Assembly (NCBI GenBank): GCA_030386875.1 | Contig: CM059556.1 | Location: 37,488,964-37,552,963 of the forward strand | From: Morinoia aosen | Taxonomy: Eukaryota; Arthropoda; Malacostraca; Amphipoda; Talitridae | DNA length: 64,000 nucleotides | Direction: 5' to 3' | In this document: positions 32,554-44,000 of the stretch, in pieces | Layout: the number at the start of each line of letters is the position of its first letter | How positions within the stretch are numbered: the stretch's first letter is position 1 | Program-made: the position numbers and the translations under genes | Notes under the pieces: model-generated | What the model was told of the DNA's origin: nothing | The model's input: the letters and a program-made list of their open reading frames with translations, nothing else | Databases searched by the model: none

Positions 32554-33717
32554 TTTAGTGGCGTTGGCGTGTTGATTAAGGTGTTCCGTATTTCCTTTAT
32601 AGTCAGCACAGTGTACCGTGTTATTGCTACCTGGGGGTTTCGTGAAATAGTGCGATTCCTTGTGCCAGAAACATTGGTTATGGCGCTATATGGACGTATT
32701 ATAAATTTATCAGGAGTGATAGGATGATCGCTGGCTAAAAATTATACGCTTGATCGCGTACAAAATGGCGCATGTAGTTTCTCCTGATATGTCTAACCAT
32801 TTACGATTTTTGATGTAAATTAACTTCTCGTTCCTGTCCGGCTTATATTGAAGTTGGTAGATTAGTAAAGAGGTATTTTGCCGGCATGTTTCGTCTGTCC
32901 TTATTCTATTGTTTGAGTTTAAAAGAGAGATCAAACTCTGAAGGGATCATTAGAAAGAACTCAGGGTTTCCCCGTGATGTGAACTTAAACGCTTGATGGG
33001 GAACAGTTGTTGGTGGTTTCTTTGTGTATCTTTCTGTGGATATGGTCATCCAGTGTCCTTAAATATTTCCAGATTCTCCGACGCCGCCAAACATCACACT
33101 TACCATAAACACAAATCCCTGGGCCTTGAGCTTAATTTACTATCCCGATTAAGATCTATTACCACCTCCAGTCACGGCACCAGAATTAAACTCACCTGCT
33201 CAAATTCAGCAGGCTTTTCCCACACATAGAGACGCACCGATTTTTGTGCCCGGTTTAAATTGTCCCTCAGTGAACCGAATACCCTGAATACAAATACACG
33301 TACTACCTCGTCAACCTGCCGGAGCAGCTGCCTCCAGGACTGCGAAGTATCTTCAGCCAAGATCTGCAGGAACAAGTCTCGGCGATCCTCCCGGCTCCTT
33401 CAAATAAAGACACTAAACAAGTTCCTAATGTGTCATCATTGTCCTCTCGCGCGTTAGTCGAAAACATATTCTCGAATCTTTGGGTTTGTAGTTGGTATTC
33501 AGCTAAATCCACACCAGCCAAACATAAAACTTGTTCTCTCCATACTGCTCAAACACCACATTCATGAAACTCTCTCTCTCTCTTGCTCATACTTACTAAC
33601 TTCATTCCAGTCCAAAATGCTCAATTGTTTCCTCCATTCCACTATTACACTGCCTTCATAATCTGTTATTTTTCTCATTCCACCTCCATATACGTCTGTT
33701 CACACTCAATGACTCAA
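32554..33717. other. Intergenic, no recognised gene
   Basis: Several overlapping short frames on both strands around 33172-33521 lack any recognised motif. A CT microsatellite lies near 33570-33585. Nothing further was seen. Confidence 0.45.
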
Positions 33718-34255
33718 GGCCCCCCTCACACGTACAAATGTATTGGCAGACAATCTGAACTGAATTTGGTTTGTCGGTCTCAAGGCCCCTCACACGATGC
33801 AAACAACACACTGCAAACTTGACAAAAACAGGCGCACGCTTCAGTATACCAGTTGCAGGTAGGTGGAGAATACGCACAAAAATAGCGACTCCAGACGGCG
33901 AGTTCGTACAATTGATAGGATTCGCTATAGCTGCAATGAATAAGAAATAAAAGATGTAAAAGCTCGCTCAAAATGGGCTAAAGAATAGTTCCTAAAAAGT
34001 AGTGAACATACAAATAAGAAATTGCTTATTGAAGTGCATAAGGAGGGAGAGAGGCTGAGTATAGTCGTGCACCACACACGAAGGCTGGCGTGACACTGAC
34101 GTGGTGTCAAGGTTTGCAGCCGGTCGCTCCAAAATTATCAAGCATGGCTCATCTGCCTCGTACAGTCTTTGCCAACCTGAAATGAACGTACAAACGCACG
34201 AATTCAGCACCCGTTCAGATATGTTTGCAGACATATTTGCGCGTGTGAGGGGGCC
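33718..34255. mobile_element. MITE with GGCCCCCTCACACG terminal inverted repeats
   Basis: Left end at 33718 (GGCCCCCCTCACACG) and right end at 34255 (CGTGTGAGGGGGCC) are inverted copies differing by one C, with weaker inner pairing. The head motif occurs again in direct orientation at about 33781, suggesting a partly duplicated left end. No transposase frame is present. The target duplication is unclear. Confidence 0.65.
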
Positions 34256-35150
34256 TTTACATCGCACAGCAAACAAGAGTTGACTTCCAAAACTACCATC
34301 ATAGAACATCTCAAACTTAGGTGCTTCTTTTTCATATAGCAGTTAAGTGTAGGCTTCCACATCATGCTAAGCTTCCATTTATTCAATCCATACTCTTTTG
34401 TTTGCCTCTCAATCTCTTTCTTCCACCTCTTGCAGGCCCACACAACTCTCAAATATTTCCCACTCTGCCGGAAAAGGTCGACACGGAACACATCAAACAA
34501 AACCACAGAAAAAGGAACTTTGCATTTACTTAAATCAGTGTCGAATGATACAGACGTTGTGTTAAAGTATTAATCGGTAATAAAATAAAAAAAACGTAAG
34601 TTATAGTTTTAACTGCAAATATGAATTTTTAAACGGGTTAAGACAGATTTTTGTTGCGCTCAAACCGTGTTGTGATGAAATTTGTTGATACCCTATGCAT
34701 GTTTAAATTTATTAAATAATTGGTCACAAGCTTTTTCTATTACGGATGGTTGATGTGATACTATTTTGTATGTAGATATTTTATGTAGATCTAAAATTTT
34801 CACAAATTTGATTGAAAAAGTTGATCATATATGAAATGAGGCTTGAAAATATTTTCTGTAAAATATACAGAAAAACTCAATGTAGTTGCTTTCAGCCAGT
34901 GTCTTTATACTCATATTATTATTTGTTTTTGTATATGTTGATAAAATTATGCAAAATAGATCAAGTATGAAGGTTCATAAGATTAATATTATGTGGATGT
35001 TGCTCAGAAAATATTAAAAAACAAAATGTTCAGATTTGTCTTGAGAAATCAATGCTTGATTTCAGGTTAATTGATTGTACAGCCTTTGAAAAAGTGTTAA
35101 ATGTGTAGGCTTGGTCAGTAATACATTTTCCACTTTTTTTTGTCTAAACA
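34256..35150. other. AT-rich intergenic, no recognised gene
   Basis: A minus-strand frame at 34204-34506 overlaps the MITE end and has a basic, Trp-containing segment but no confirmed domain. The remainder is AT-rich with no repeats noticed. Confidence 0.45.
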
Positions 35151-35164
35151 GAGTTAATTAGATC

Positions 35165-37740
35165 GAAATAAACAAGCTTTCTTCTATGCACTTTCAGTCT
35201 TAAATGATTATTTGACAAGTTATAGCGGTATGTTAATTTCCATCTTTGATGATGATTGCAATCAAATAAATAGTTAGCTACAAATCGATTTTTGGTCAAT
35301 ATGGAGTTTAGGCGCTGCACGGAAATTCAGAATTTCCGTGCAAAAAATGAGTAGAAGAACAGATTTAAATACGTTTTACAAGAATGGCATTCTGCTCGCT
35401 GATGCGTTATTTTTGAATTATTGAACTTTGAAGTTGGCCATCGTGCCTCAGAGGAAGCGACCGCGCCAAGCAGAATTTAATTAATAACTGAAGCTAACCC
35501 CCTATTACAAACGTAAAGAGATTGGGTTGTGAGGGTTAGCCATAGTTCTTCTAGTGAAAATTATAAATAAAGCTTCTAACTAACCCACCCATTAGGGTGA
35601 CGACCGCAATCTTGTTTACATCGGGTCCAAGATGGCGGCGCCATGGTGGTCGCCATCTTTGAGCTGATATAAACAAGATTGCGGTTGCCACCCTAATGGG
35701 TGGGTTAGAAGCTTTATTTATAATTTTCACTAGAAGAACTGTGGCTAACCCTCACGACCCAACCTCTTTATTTTTGTAATAGGGGGTTAGCTTCCGTTAT
35801 TAATTAAATTCCGCTTGGCACGGTCGCTTCCTCTGACATGCGAAGTCCGACTTTGAAGTTCAATAATTCAAAAATAACGCATCAGCAAGCAGAATGTCAT
35901 TCCTGTAAAAGGTTTTTAAATGTGTTCCTTCATTCATTATTCATAACAAAATTTGGAATTTCCGTGCAGCACCTAAACTGCATATTGACCCGATTTTTTA
36001 ATTTTTGTTGATTGAATCATAGCAATAACATTGAAATATACTTCTTTTCTTCCATACACTTTTTGCATAAAATGAGTATATAACGAGTAGTAGCGGTAGG
36101 TTTAGTTTTGTCTTTGATGACAAGCATATCGGAAGCAAGACTCCATTGCAATGTTACCATAGGACGTACTCGATGAATTTTGTTCCGCTCTAAACATTGG
36201 AGTTGCGGTAAATCATTTTCTGCTATAACTAATAAAATAATCATTTAAGATGGAAAGTGCATAGAAGAAAACTTGTTTTTTTCAATCTTAATAACTATGT
36301 CTAGGCAACGAAAAGTTGAATCGACTACTGACCTTTCCTACAAATTTACCAAAAAATTGTTAGGCAAATAATTCTTTTTTTTCTGATACATGATGTATAC
36401 AAAATCTGGTATAAACTTTACTTATTTTTGGGATTAAGTAAGACTTATTTTGGTAAATGTGTAGCGTCGGATAAGAATCGATATGCGACTTTTTGGTGCC
36501 TTAACATTGTTAATTATGTCTAAATGAACAAGTTTTCTTCTATGCAAATTTTTGTCGCAAATGAGTACTCTACGAGTTATAGCAGTAAATTAGTTACGGC
36601 AACTCTAGTGTTTGAAGTGGCAAGTAATTCTTTGGTTGTGCGTGTGGCAACACTGTCATGGACGCTCTAATCCGACGTGCTTGAATGCTCGAGCGGTTCC
36701 CGCCATATACGGCGAAAGTTAACATACTGCTATTATTCCTTATTTTTGGGTAATAATTTCTATTGTGTTATTAAATAAAAGATCTTAAAAGTGAGTTCGG
36801 GCTCCGCAAGCTCTGCGGGATGAGCTAATAATAAATTTCAAAGTATTCAAACTTCGTCCAACAGCTCAATCGCATAAAAAATAAAACCTACCACTCTAAT
36901 TCGTAAAATACTTATTTGCCACACAAAGTGTATAGAAGAAAAGTAGTTTATTTTGATGTTATTACCATTATTCAAGCAACCAAAATTTGTAAATCAATTA
37001 GTAGCTCTTTATTCGAGCGCAATCGTCATCAGAGATGAAACTAAACCTACCGCTATAACTCATTAAATACTCATTTGCAACGGAAAGTGCATGGAAAAAA
37101 ACTTGTTTATTTTAACATAATTAACTATGTTTAGGCCCCGAAAATTGGAAAATTGATTCCTACCAAACGCTAAACATTTACCCTTAATTTTGTTTGGAAT
37201 TTCATTTAACTATCCTATTTCTCTGTATAAGTAGTTCTATAGGTAAATCTGAAGGATATGACAGTAATCAAATTCCCACTTTTTGGTGCCTAAACATAAT
37301 TAATAAAATCAAAAGAAACAAGTTTTCTTCCATGCACTTTCCGTCTGAAATGATTATATCACGAGTTATAGCGGTAGGTATAGTTTCGTCTTTGAAGAGG
37401 AATGCGCTCGAAGAAACAGCTACTCATCTATTTTTGAATTTTTGTTTCTTGAATCATGGTAATAACATTGAAATAAACTACTTATCTTCTATACACTTTT
37501 TTTTGTCAAATGAGTATTTAACAAGGTATAGCAGTAGGTTCAGTTTTGTCTTTGATGACGAGCGTGTCGAAAGTGAAACTCAGCCATATTGTGCGCTCTA
37601 TAAATTTCTTTCCGCTTCAAACACTGGAGTTGTGGCAAGTCATTTACCGCTATAACTAATAAAATACTCATTTCAGATGGAAAGTGCATAGAAGAAAACT
37701 TGTTCATTTTGATCAAATTAACTATGTCTAGGTGTTAAAA
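35165..37740. repeat. Cluster of about nine ~100-bp modules in mixed orientation
   Basis: The module contains ACAAGTTTTCTTCTATGCAC followed by AAATGAGTATTTAACGAGTT and ATAGCGGTAGGTTTAGTTT. Approximate copies: plus 35165-35253, 36020-36120, 36490-36590, 37276-37395, 37448-37560; minus 36219-36310, 36884-36985, 37031-37140, 37640-37735. Neighbouring words (CTATGTCTAGGC, TGGAGTTGTGGCAAGT) also recur. The 153-codon frame at 37194-37655 is composed of these modules and is not treated as a gene. Confidence 0.8.
35295..35990. repeat. Long foldback inverted repeat, arms about 340 bp
   Basis: GTCAATATGGAGTTTAGG... at the left is answered by ...CCTAAACTGCATATTGAC at the right, and pairing continues nearly to the centre at about 35645, where AAGATGGCG and CGCCATCTT flank a short GC-rich loop. 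Arms match at most positions by eye, with scattered substitutions and small gaps. No coding sequence. A transcript would fold into a long hairpin. Confidence 0.9.
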
Positions 37741-37868
37741 TTTACAAAATCGATTACTGTCATGTCGTTCAGATTTACCGTTCGATATACCAAACTTAAT
37801 TAATTTGCTTGCAATTGTCATTATAACACATGTCCTATAATATGGAATTGTTATATGTTGAGGGGAGT

Positions 37869-38664
37869 TTAGCCCTTTCCTTCCTGACGGGAACTCCAGT
37901 TCTCGTCATGAACTTGTCTTCCAGTTTAGAGAAATTGACAAAATTTGAGGGTAATTTAACTAGTAGGGGAATAATTCGAAGTAAATGACAAAATTAGGGC
38001 AATTAATAATATTCCTGCATCTATGTTTTAGACACTCCAGAAGTTTGGCATACGCAATTTGCTATTGATATCCACTTAATGTAAGCTTCATGGTCTATGC
38101 AATACATTTAATACTTTTTCATTTAACTTGAGCAAGTTTTTCATATAAACATATATTTATAGATAAAATAAAGCAAAATCTAAATTGATATCTTTTCTCA
38201 GATTTTTCGGCTATTTTATTGAGTGAAAGCGTATATTTTTAAAGTATAATTTTTTACCAATTTAATGCTTTGACCACAGAGTGGGACAAATGTGTACCAC
38301 TAGGTAAATTGTTCATACATGCATCAATGTAAATGTATAAAATTTCAAACCATTTTTTGACCTTTTTTGAAGGAATTTTAACACACCATGAAAATATTGA
38401 GCTTTTATTTTGTACATTTGTTACAAAAGACGGAAACTTATTCCTGCAACTACATTAATATTACCAGTCTGTTTTTCACAACCTAACCAAATCAACTTTA
38501 CAATACGTGTAATCGTAGTCAGCGTGTTATAAAGGAAGGAAACACCTGCTTGTGCAGAAAAAAAACCTGCTGGGGTAATTTTGCTGATATTTCAGAGTAA
38601 TGACTGAAATAACCTTAGGAAAATTTTCGCTCAACAATTAAAGTGTTGGGAAGGAAAGGGTTAA
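37869..38664. mobile_element. TTAA-flanked piggyBac-like MITE (D), 796 bp
   Basis: The right end reads GGAAGGAAAGGGTTAA; the left end reads TTAGCCCTTTCCTTCC, so the TTAA is mutated to TTAG. The 12-bp terminal inverted repeat CCCTTTCCTTCC is exact. TTAA target duplication is the hallmark of the piggyBac superfamily. No transposase. Element E is nested inside. Confidence 0.7.
38262..38530. mobile_element. TTAA-flanked MITE (E), nested in D
   Basis: Left TTAATGCTTTGACCAC and right GTAGTCAGCGTGTTAT form an imperfect inverted repeat similar to the ends of elements A and B, with the right TTAA changed to TTAT. 269 bp, no ORF. Confidence 0.5.
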
Positions 38665-39381
38665 TAGATTTGAAATTTTTGTGAAAATAATATTAGGTAC
38701 AAATAAATAAATGCTTCTTATATTTTTTCAAATATAAAATAATTTTCAGATCTATATTACTACACTGTTTTAATGAAAATTTGAATCTACTTATAAGACT
38801 TAAAGTTTCAATTGGTAAATGTTTGAATGTGAAATATTTTACTATGCTTTTTATTGCTTACTAAGGTAGGAAGTGAGGACATTTTATTGTAAAAGGAAGG
38901 GCACCCACTTCTTTCTTGGCTTGCTTCTGGAAGCTGCCATTGATATATTCTAGAAAGTGAAATTGATGTTTTTTAATCATATTTTTGAGCACAACAATGC
39001 CAAGCTTGAAGAGTAAAATGGACATAGTAAGCAATTCTTGTTATGTGTTTGTAATAATTGAACAAAATAAGTATAACATTTTGCTAACTGAGAATTGAAA
39101 TTTTTTATTATTTTGTTTTATCAGTTTTCTATTTTATAAATTATATCTCTCTGCATAGCTTGTCTACACTGCAATGTCCAATTTTAAGAATAACTTGTAC
39201 GATAGTCCTGCGTTTAGCCACTGAGTACTCCATAAATCAGGCTGCTGCCAGCTCAATTAAAATTTGCATGTTGACTTTACAATAACTACTATAAGATCTT
39301 TGCATAACTTTTTGTTTAAAAAGTGCAATTTTAAATCATTATGTGCAGAAATATTGAATATAATATGATATGCTTGCTTTC
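38665..39381. other. AT-rich intergenic, no recognised gene
   Basis: Nothing recognised between the two TTAA elements. Confidence 0.5.
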
Positions 39382-39616
39382 TTAACACTTTGACTGCGAC
39401 ATGCGCCACTGGTGGTAGGTACACGGAGGCAATTTTCATAATGCTGCTGACCGACCAGTAGTTGCACATTCAATTTTCATAAATACATAATCAGAGCTGA
39501 ATGAAGGCACAATCCAGTTCATGTTTGGTATTTTCAAAATAGTCTACAACAATTGACTTTAAATTTGAGTTTGGTGTTGAACTTAATATATATAGTAGTG
39601 GCAGTCAAAGTGTTAA
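39382..39616. mobile_element. TTAA-flanked piggyBac-like MITE (A), 235 bp
   Basis: Perfect TTAA at both ends with inverted repeats CACTTTGACTGCGAC (left) and GTGGCAGTCAAAGTG (right). No ORF. Best preserved member of the family with B. Confidence 0.85.
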
Positions 39617-41028
39617 GCATGTTTTGTTGTCAAATTGGTATAAATAATTAAATACCTGATCAGCAACAAATTCTTTCTTCATGACCTTAGGTTGTTATTG
39701 GTACTGTAAGCCATTAGGTAAATTTAGGTTACATTTTAAAACATCTATATAAAGTTTATATGAATATTTTTAGTAAGTATGAATATGTAGCTTTCAGCAT
39801 TTTGTAATTTATCTTTTTAACTTTTTAAATAATATTGATTAGTGTAATAGTTGGTTGGGTGAGATAAATAATTTACTTGATATCAATTAGGGTATAATTA
39901 ACCATTTTGTTTGCAGTCTGTTCAGTCCAGAGTTGTTATTCATAATTGATTATTTAAATTAATATCAAAGGTAATCATTGATTATTTTGTCAGTCGGTTA
40001 ATAGTCAAATATTCAATAAACCTACTCAAATATGTATAAAAACTTGAAAAATTGAATTGCAAAATCTTGACCTTTAATCAACATGTTCTGTTAACTTGTC
40101 CTAAAAAAACTTGTCTCTGGGTATCTGCAACTGACTTTATTAGAATTTTTCATAAGCCAATTGTACAAATAGTATACGCTTAATAATTTTTCATTGTTAA
40201 CCTGAGTATATAACTAGGTAAAATTTATACTCCAGATTAGTTTTATAATAAATTTCAAGACAATATGGTGACATTTCCAAAGCAGATATGTTTTTTATTT
40301 ATTTTGTCCATTAAATTTTTTCAGATTGTGGCGGAGACACCAACTTGCATCTGGTCCTCCTGGGATTCTTGTCTAATTGTCAGAACTTGTGAAGATTGCG
40401 TCATCATTTTTAATTACTATTGTGTTAACACTGCATTGTGTATAAGGTGGTATTTAATCTCTACTTTTTCAACATTTCAGTATGTAAATTAGCTGGTATT
40501 TAGATATCATTTGCAATTTAAAGTGCCATTTAAATCTCACATTTATTTTGAAAATTGATCTTATACAGTCTTGTATAGTTGTACTATACAATTTTTTACA
40601 ACTGTATCCTGAATAATAATGTTTTGCTGTCTCTGGAAGTGTAAATGTGTCTCATTTTTTCTCATTGAGAAAATATTGTCTATGATCACTGTTAGTTATT
40701 ATTTATTATATCAGAGATATTAATTCATTTAAAGCAACTGAATAATAGGTCAACCAATTTTTATTCAATTCAATCAGAAGTGGTTTTATTGATCTTTATT
40801 GTATACATAGTAGAGTTATCCTGTCATTGTTCTGTAATTCAAAAGATTAAAAAAGCATAGCAAAGTAAATTTCAAGTTATTTTCACTACTGTTGCTGTGT
40901 TATTGTAACATTTCTTGTATAATTTATTCTAAATAATCTACGTCAGTTGCCTGATGTATTACAATCCATAGTTTAACTTCTGTGTAGGAATCACAAAACA
41001 CTGTATACTTTGTTAGGCAAGTTTCAAC
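39617..41028. other. AT-rich upstream region of the zinc-finger gene
   Basis: No coding frame of note (a 75-codon frame at 40265-40492 is unsupported). TTCTGTGTAG ending at 40988, 40 bp before the start codon, could be a splice acceptor, which would put the promoter and a 5' noncoding exon further upstream. This is inference only. Confidence 0.4.
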
Positions 41029-44000
41029 ATGGCTACCCAGAGTGGATCTCCCACCATTTCAAGTTTCTCTAACATTACAGTGGTCAATATCCCAGTTGTG
41101 CCTATTCAAGAATCTGTCATTGAGTCACCTCCTATTCTTGTAGATAACCATGTTAATAACCAGTTGAGGGAATTTCAGTCTAGTCATATTTTCACTTCAG
41201 TATCAGCAGCTAATGTTGGTAAAGTTAATTTTATACCTCTCCAACACCAGTCAGAGCAAATCAGCAGCGCAATAAACAATTGTATATCTATTCCTGATAG
41301 TGAATCCTTTGTTGGTGTTCCACCTCACCCACCTGTCTGTGATGATAACTTTCATGATGTCCTGTCTAATTTTCAACATAATTTTGATGCAGTTTCTGAC
41401 ACAGAATCATCCAATGCTTCACTCTTAAAAATTCCTGTTATCAACATTGGCAGTAACAGCAGCATTTTTCATAGCAATGTAGACGTAAGTGCTCTTAATT
41501 CAAGTGTAAGTGTTACTGGTCAGTTCCAAGTAGACTCACCCAGACTTAGCGAAAGTGAAGCTGGTAGCATACATTTCTGTCCTGCTCGTAGGTCTGAGCC
41601 TGCATCTTTTGCAATTAACTTTGATCACTCTCCTACTGCTGAGAGCTTTGTTATTTCTGAAGCACATGCTGCAGTTGACGTCAATTCTAGCAGCTGCAGA
41701 AAGCTGAGACCCATCCAGCCATTGCATAGATTTGCTGGGGTTAACAAAACAGCCGCATTGCCTTGTGAGTCTGAACGCCAGTTTTATAACAGGCTGAACA
41801 ACTCTAGCCAAGATGGAATCAGTATTGTGAAGTGTGAACTAGATTCTTTGGACTCCTTCATGGAGAATGCAGTGATTACAGTTGATGACATCTACGATAA
41901 ATGCGATGAAGCTGTACATAACCACCATTCCATGCCTGTTAATGGCATTGAATTTAAGAATTCTGATATTGCATCTGAGTCAGGAACAAATGCAGGTCTC
42001 TTCCTCCCCCAAGAGTTAGGAGTGAACCATGACACCTATGATTCCGAGTCTAAAGAGAAATCAACATTTACGTATAAATTAGTGAATGACGTCATGTGTA
42101 TTCTCTGTGGCAATGATGACTCTCTTCTTGACTTGAAGAAGAACGAAATTTTTCCTGATAAAACAGGATCTAAAGTTTTAAGCCTTATTTGCAGTGTGTT
42201 GCTCCTGAATGGGTCTACTGACCTGTGTGTGCAGAGTGGTGTGATGTGTATGCACTGCCTGAAGCTGGTGAGAGCTGTGGACAATATGAGGAAATCATTG
42301 TTACTTAAAGAAAACCTAATAAAATCTATGTATTCAGAAACTGTAAAGAAAGTCCGAGTTCTCTTGAGAAACCAAACAAAACTCAATTTGAATAGTGATC
42401 ATATTGCTAATTTCTCTTTGTCATCTTCCGCTAATGATGGTTCATCAGATGCGATAGATTCTAAGAATGCTAAAAATGATGCTAACTCTAAAATCTCTCG
42501 GTTGAAACGAAAGGCATATAGATGCCAGGTTTGCCAAGAGAAGCTTCCATCCTTGTCACACTTGGAACAACATTTGCAATGCTGCAAGAATGAAACTGAA
42601 AGCCAGAATGTATCAAAGCGTGGAATTTCCCTGTCAAGTAGTCGTGCAAGTGGAGGAAGAGAAGTCAAGCAACAGAAAAAAGCGCGATTGCGAAAGAGGT
42701 TCTCCTGCGAAGAATGCTTTAAATCCTTCCCTGACCGACGTCGACTTGTGGCGCACTCAACTGCGCATGAAAGAGGGTTTGAGTGCCGTGTGTGCGGGCG
42801 ATATCTCACCACTAGGGTCCGTCTAGCCACCCATCTTTTCAAATTCCATGGCATCGGAGAAGAAAAACGTAAAGTGGTAAATTGTGATCAGTGCGACAAA
42901 GCGTTTCAAACTAAACAGGGTTTGGCGTACCACAAAAACGTATCACATAAGACGGGATCCAAATACGCGTGTCCTCACTGCGATAAAGTGTTCTACTACC
43001 ACGTTCTGTATAGAAGCCACATATTGTTTGCCCACGGTGAGAAGAAAGTTGTCTGTAAGCAGTGTGGGGACAGGTTTTTCACGGTGTCCAAGCTGAACAC
43101 TCACATCAACGCCAAGCATATAAACGCAAAGACGTGGCAATGCACCGACTGCTCGGTGCAGTTCACAACTGGGACCGCCTACCGTCAGCACAACCTCGTG
43201 AAGCACCGTGGGGCCATGATTGCTTGTGACTACTGCAGTGCCAAGTACAAGACAAAGTCATCCCTGTTCACGCATCTGCGCGAGCACAACGTGTATGCCT
43301 GCAAAGTGTGCAAGGAATTGCTGTGCAGTGCTGAGCAGCACGCGTCTCACATGCTCTCGGCTCATAATCAGGTGGTGTCAAAGGTCCCCAAAAGAAAGGT
43401 GCCTCCCGTTGCTCCAGACAGAAGGTTGGTGCGGCCCAAAACGATTTCAGAGTCTCACTTGAAAGTTTCAAGACAAGTTGTTGAAACTTCCAGTGACTTG
43501 ACCCGTATTGACCTCAATGAGATTTTGTTGAATAACTCTTACAATAATAGTTCTGCTTTGCATATGTTCAATTCCGGTAACCAGGAGAAAATAAATAACT
43601 CGTATGTTCCGTGTTCTGGCGATAAAATTCGCTCTTTTGCTTTCTTAGATTCCACCAATGAATTAGGAGTACCTGCTCAGTCATCGGCTATCGCGCTCGA
43701 TAATAACGTATCATTTATTAATGTAGAAATATTAGATAATTTACCATCTAATGAAAGAGATAATTTACCAGCTAACGATCCTGAAAACACTATTCCACTG
43801 TTGGATACATTGGACCATGTGGAAAACATGTCTGCCAACCTCAACAACATTGAAGGTTTTAATCACGTTATGAACTCTAACTTACCTTCCGAACTTGCCT
43901 CGTCTGTTGAGTCTTTCCCTCAAGTGTCTGGACCAAGCATAGTTGTAGAAGAGCTGGTAAAACAAGCCGTCGGTGGTATGGATACCAACGTTCCTGACTT

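Noticed and set aside
33172..33521. Two overlapping minus-strand frames, possible gag relic
   Set aside because: No motif beyond general helical composition; no adjoining pol or LTR.
34204..34506. Minus-strand frame with Trp and basic residues resembling a MADF/Myb-like segment
   Set aside because: Too short, overlaps a MITE end, and spacing of the aromatic residues does not clearly fit.
37194..37655. 153-codon frame
   Set aside because: It is built from the mixed-orientation repeat modules; composition and overlap explain it.
40265..40492. 75-codon frame upstream of the zinc-finger gene
   Set aside because: AT-rich, hydrophobic by composition only, no start context or homology.
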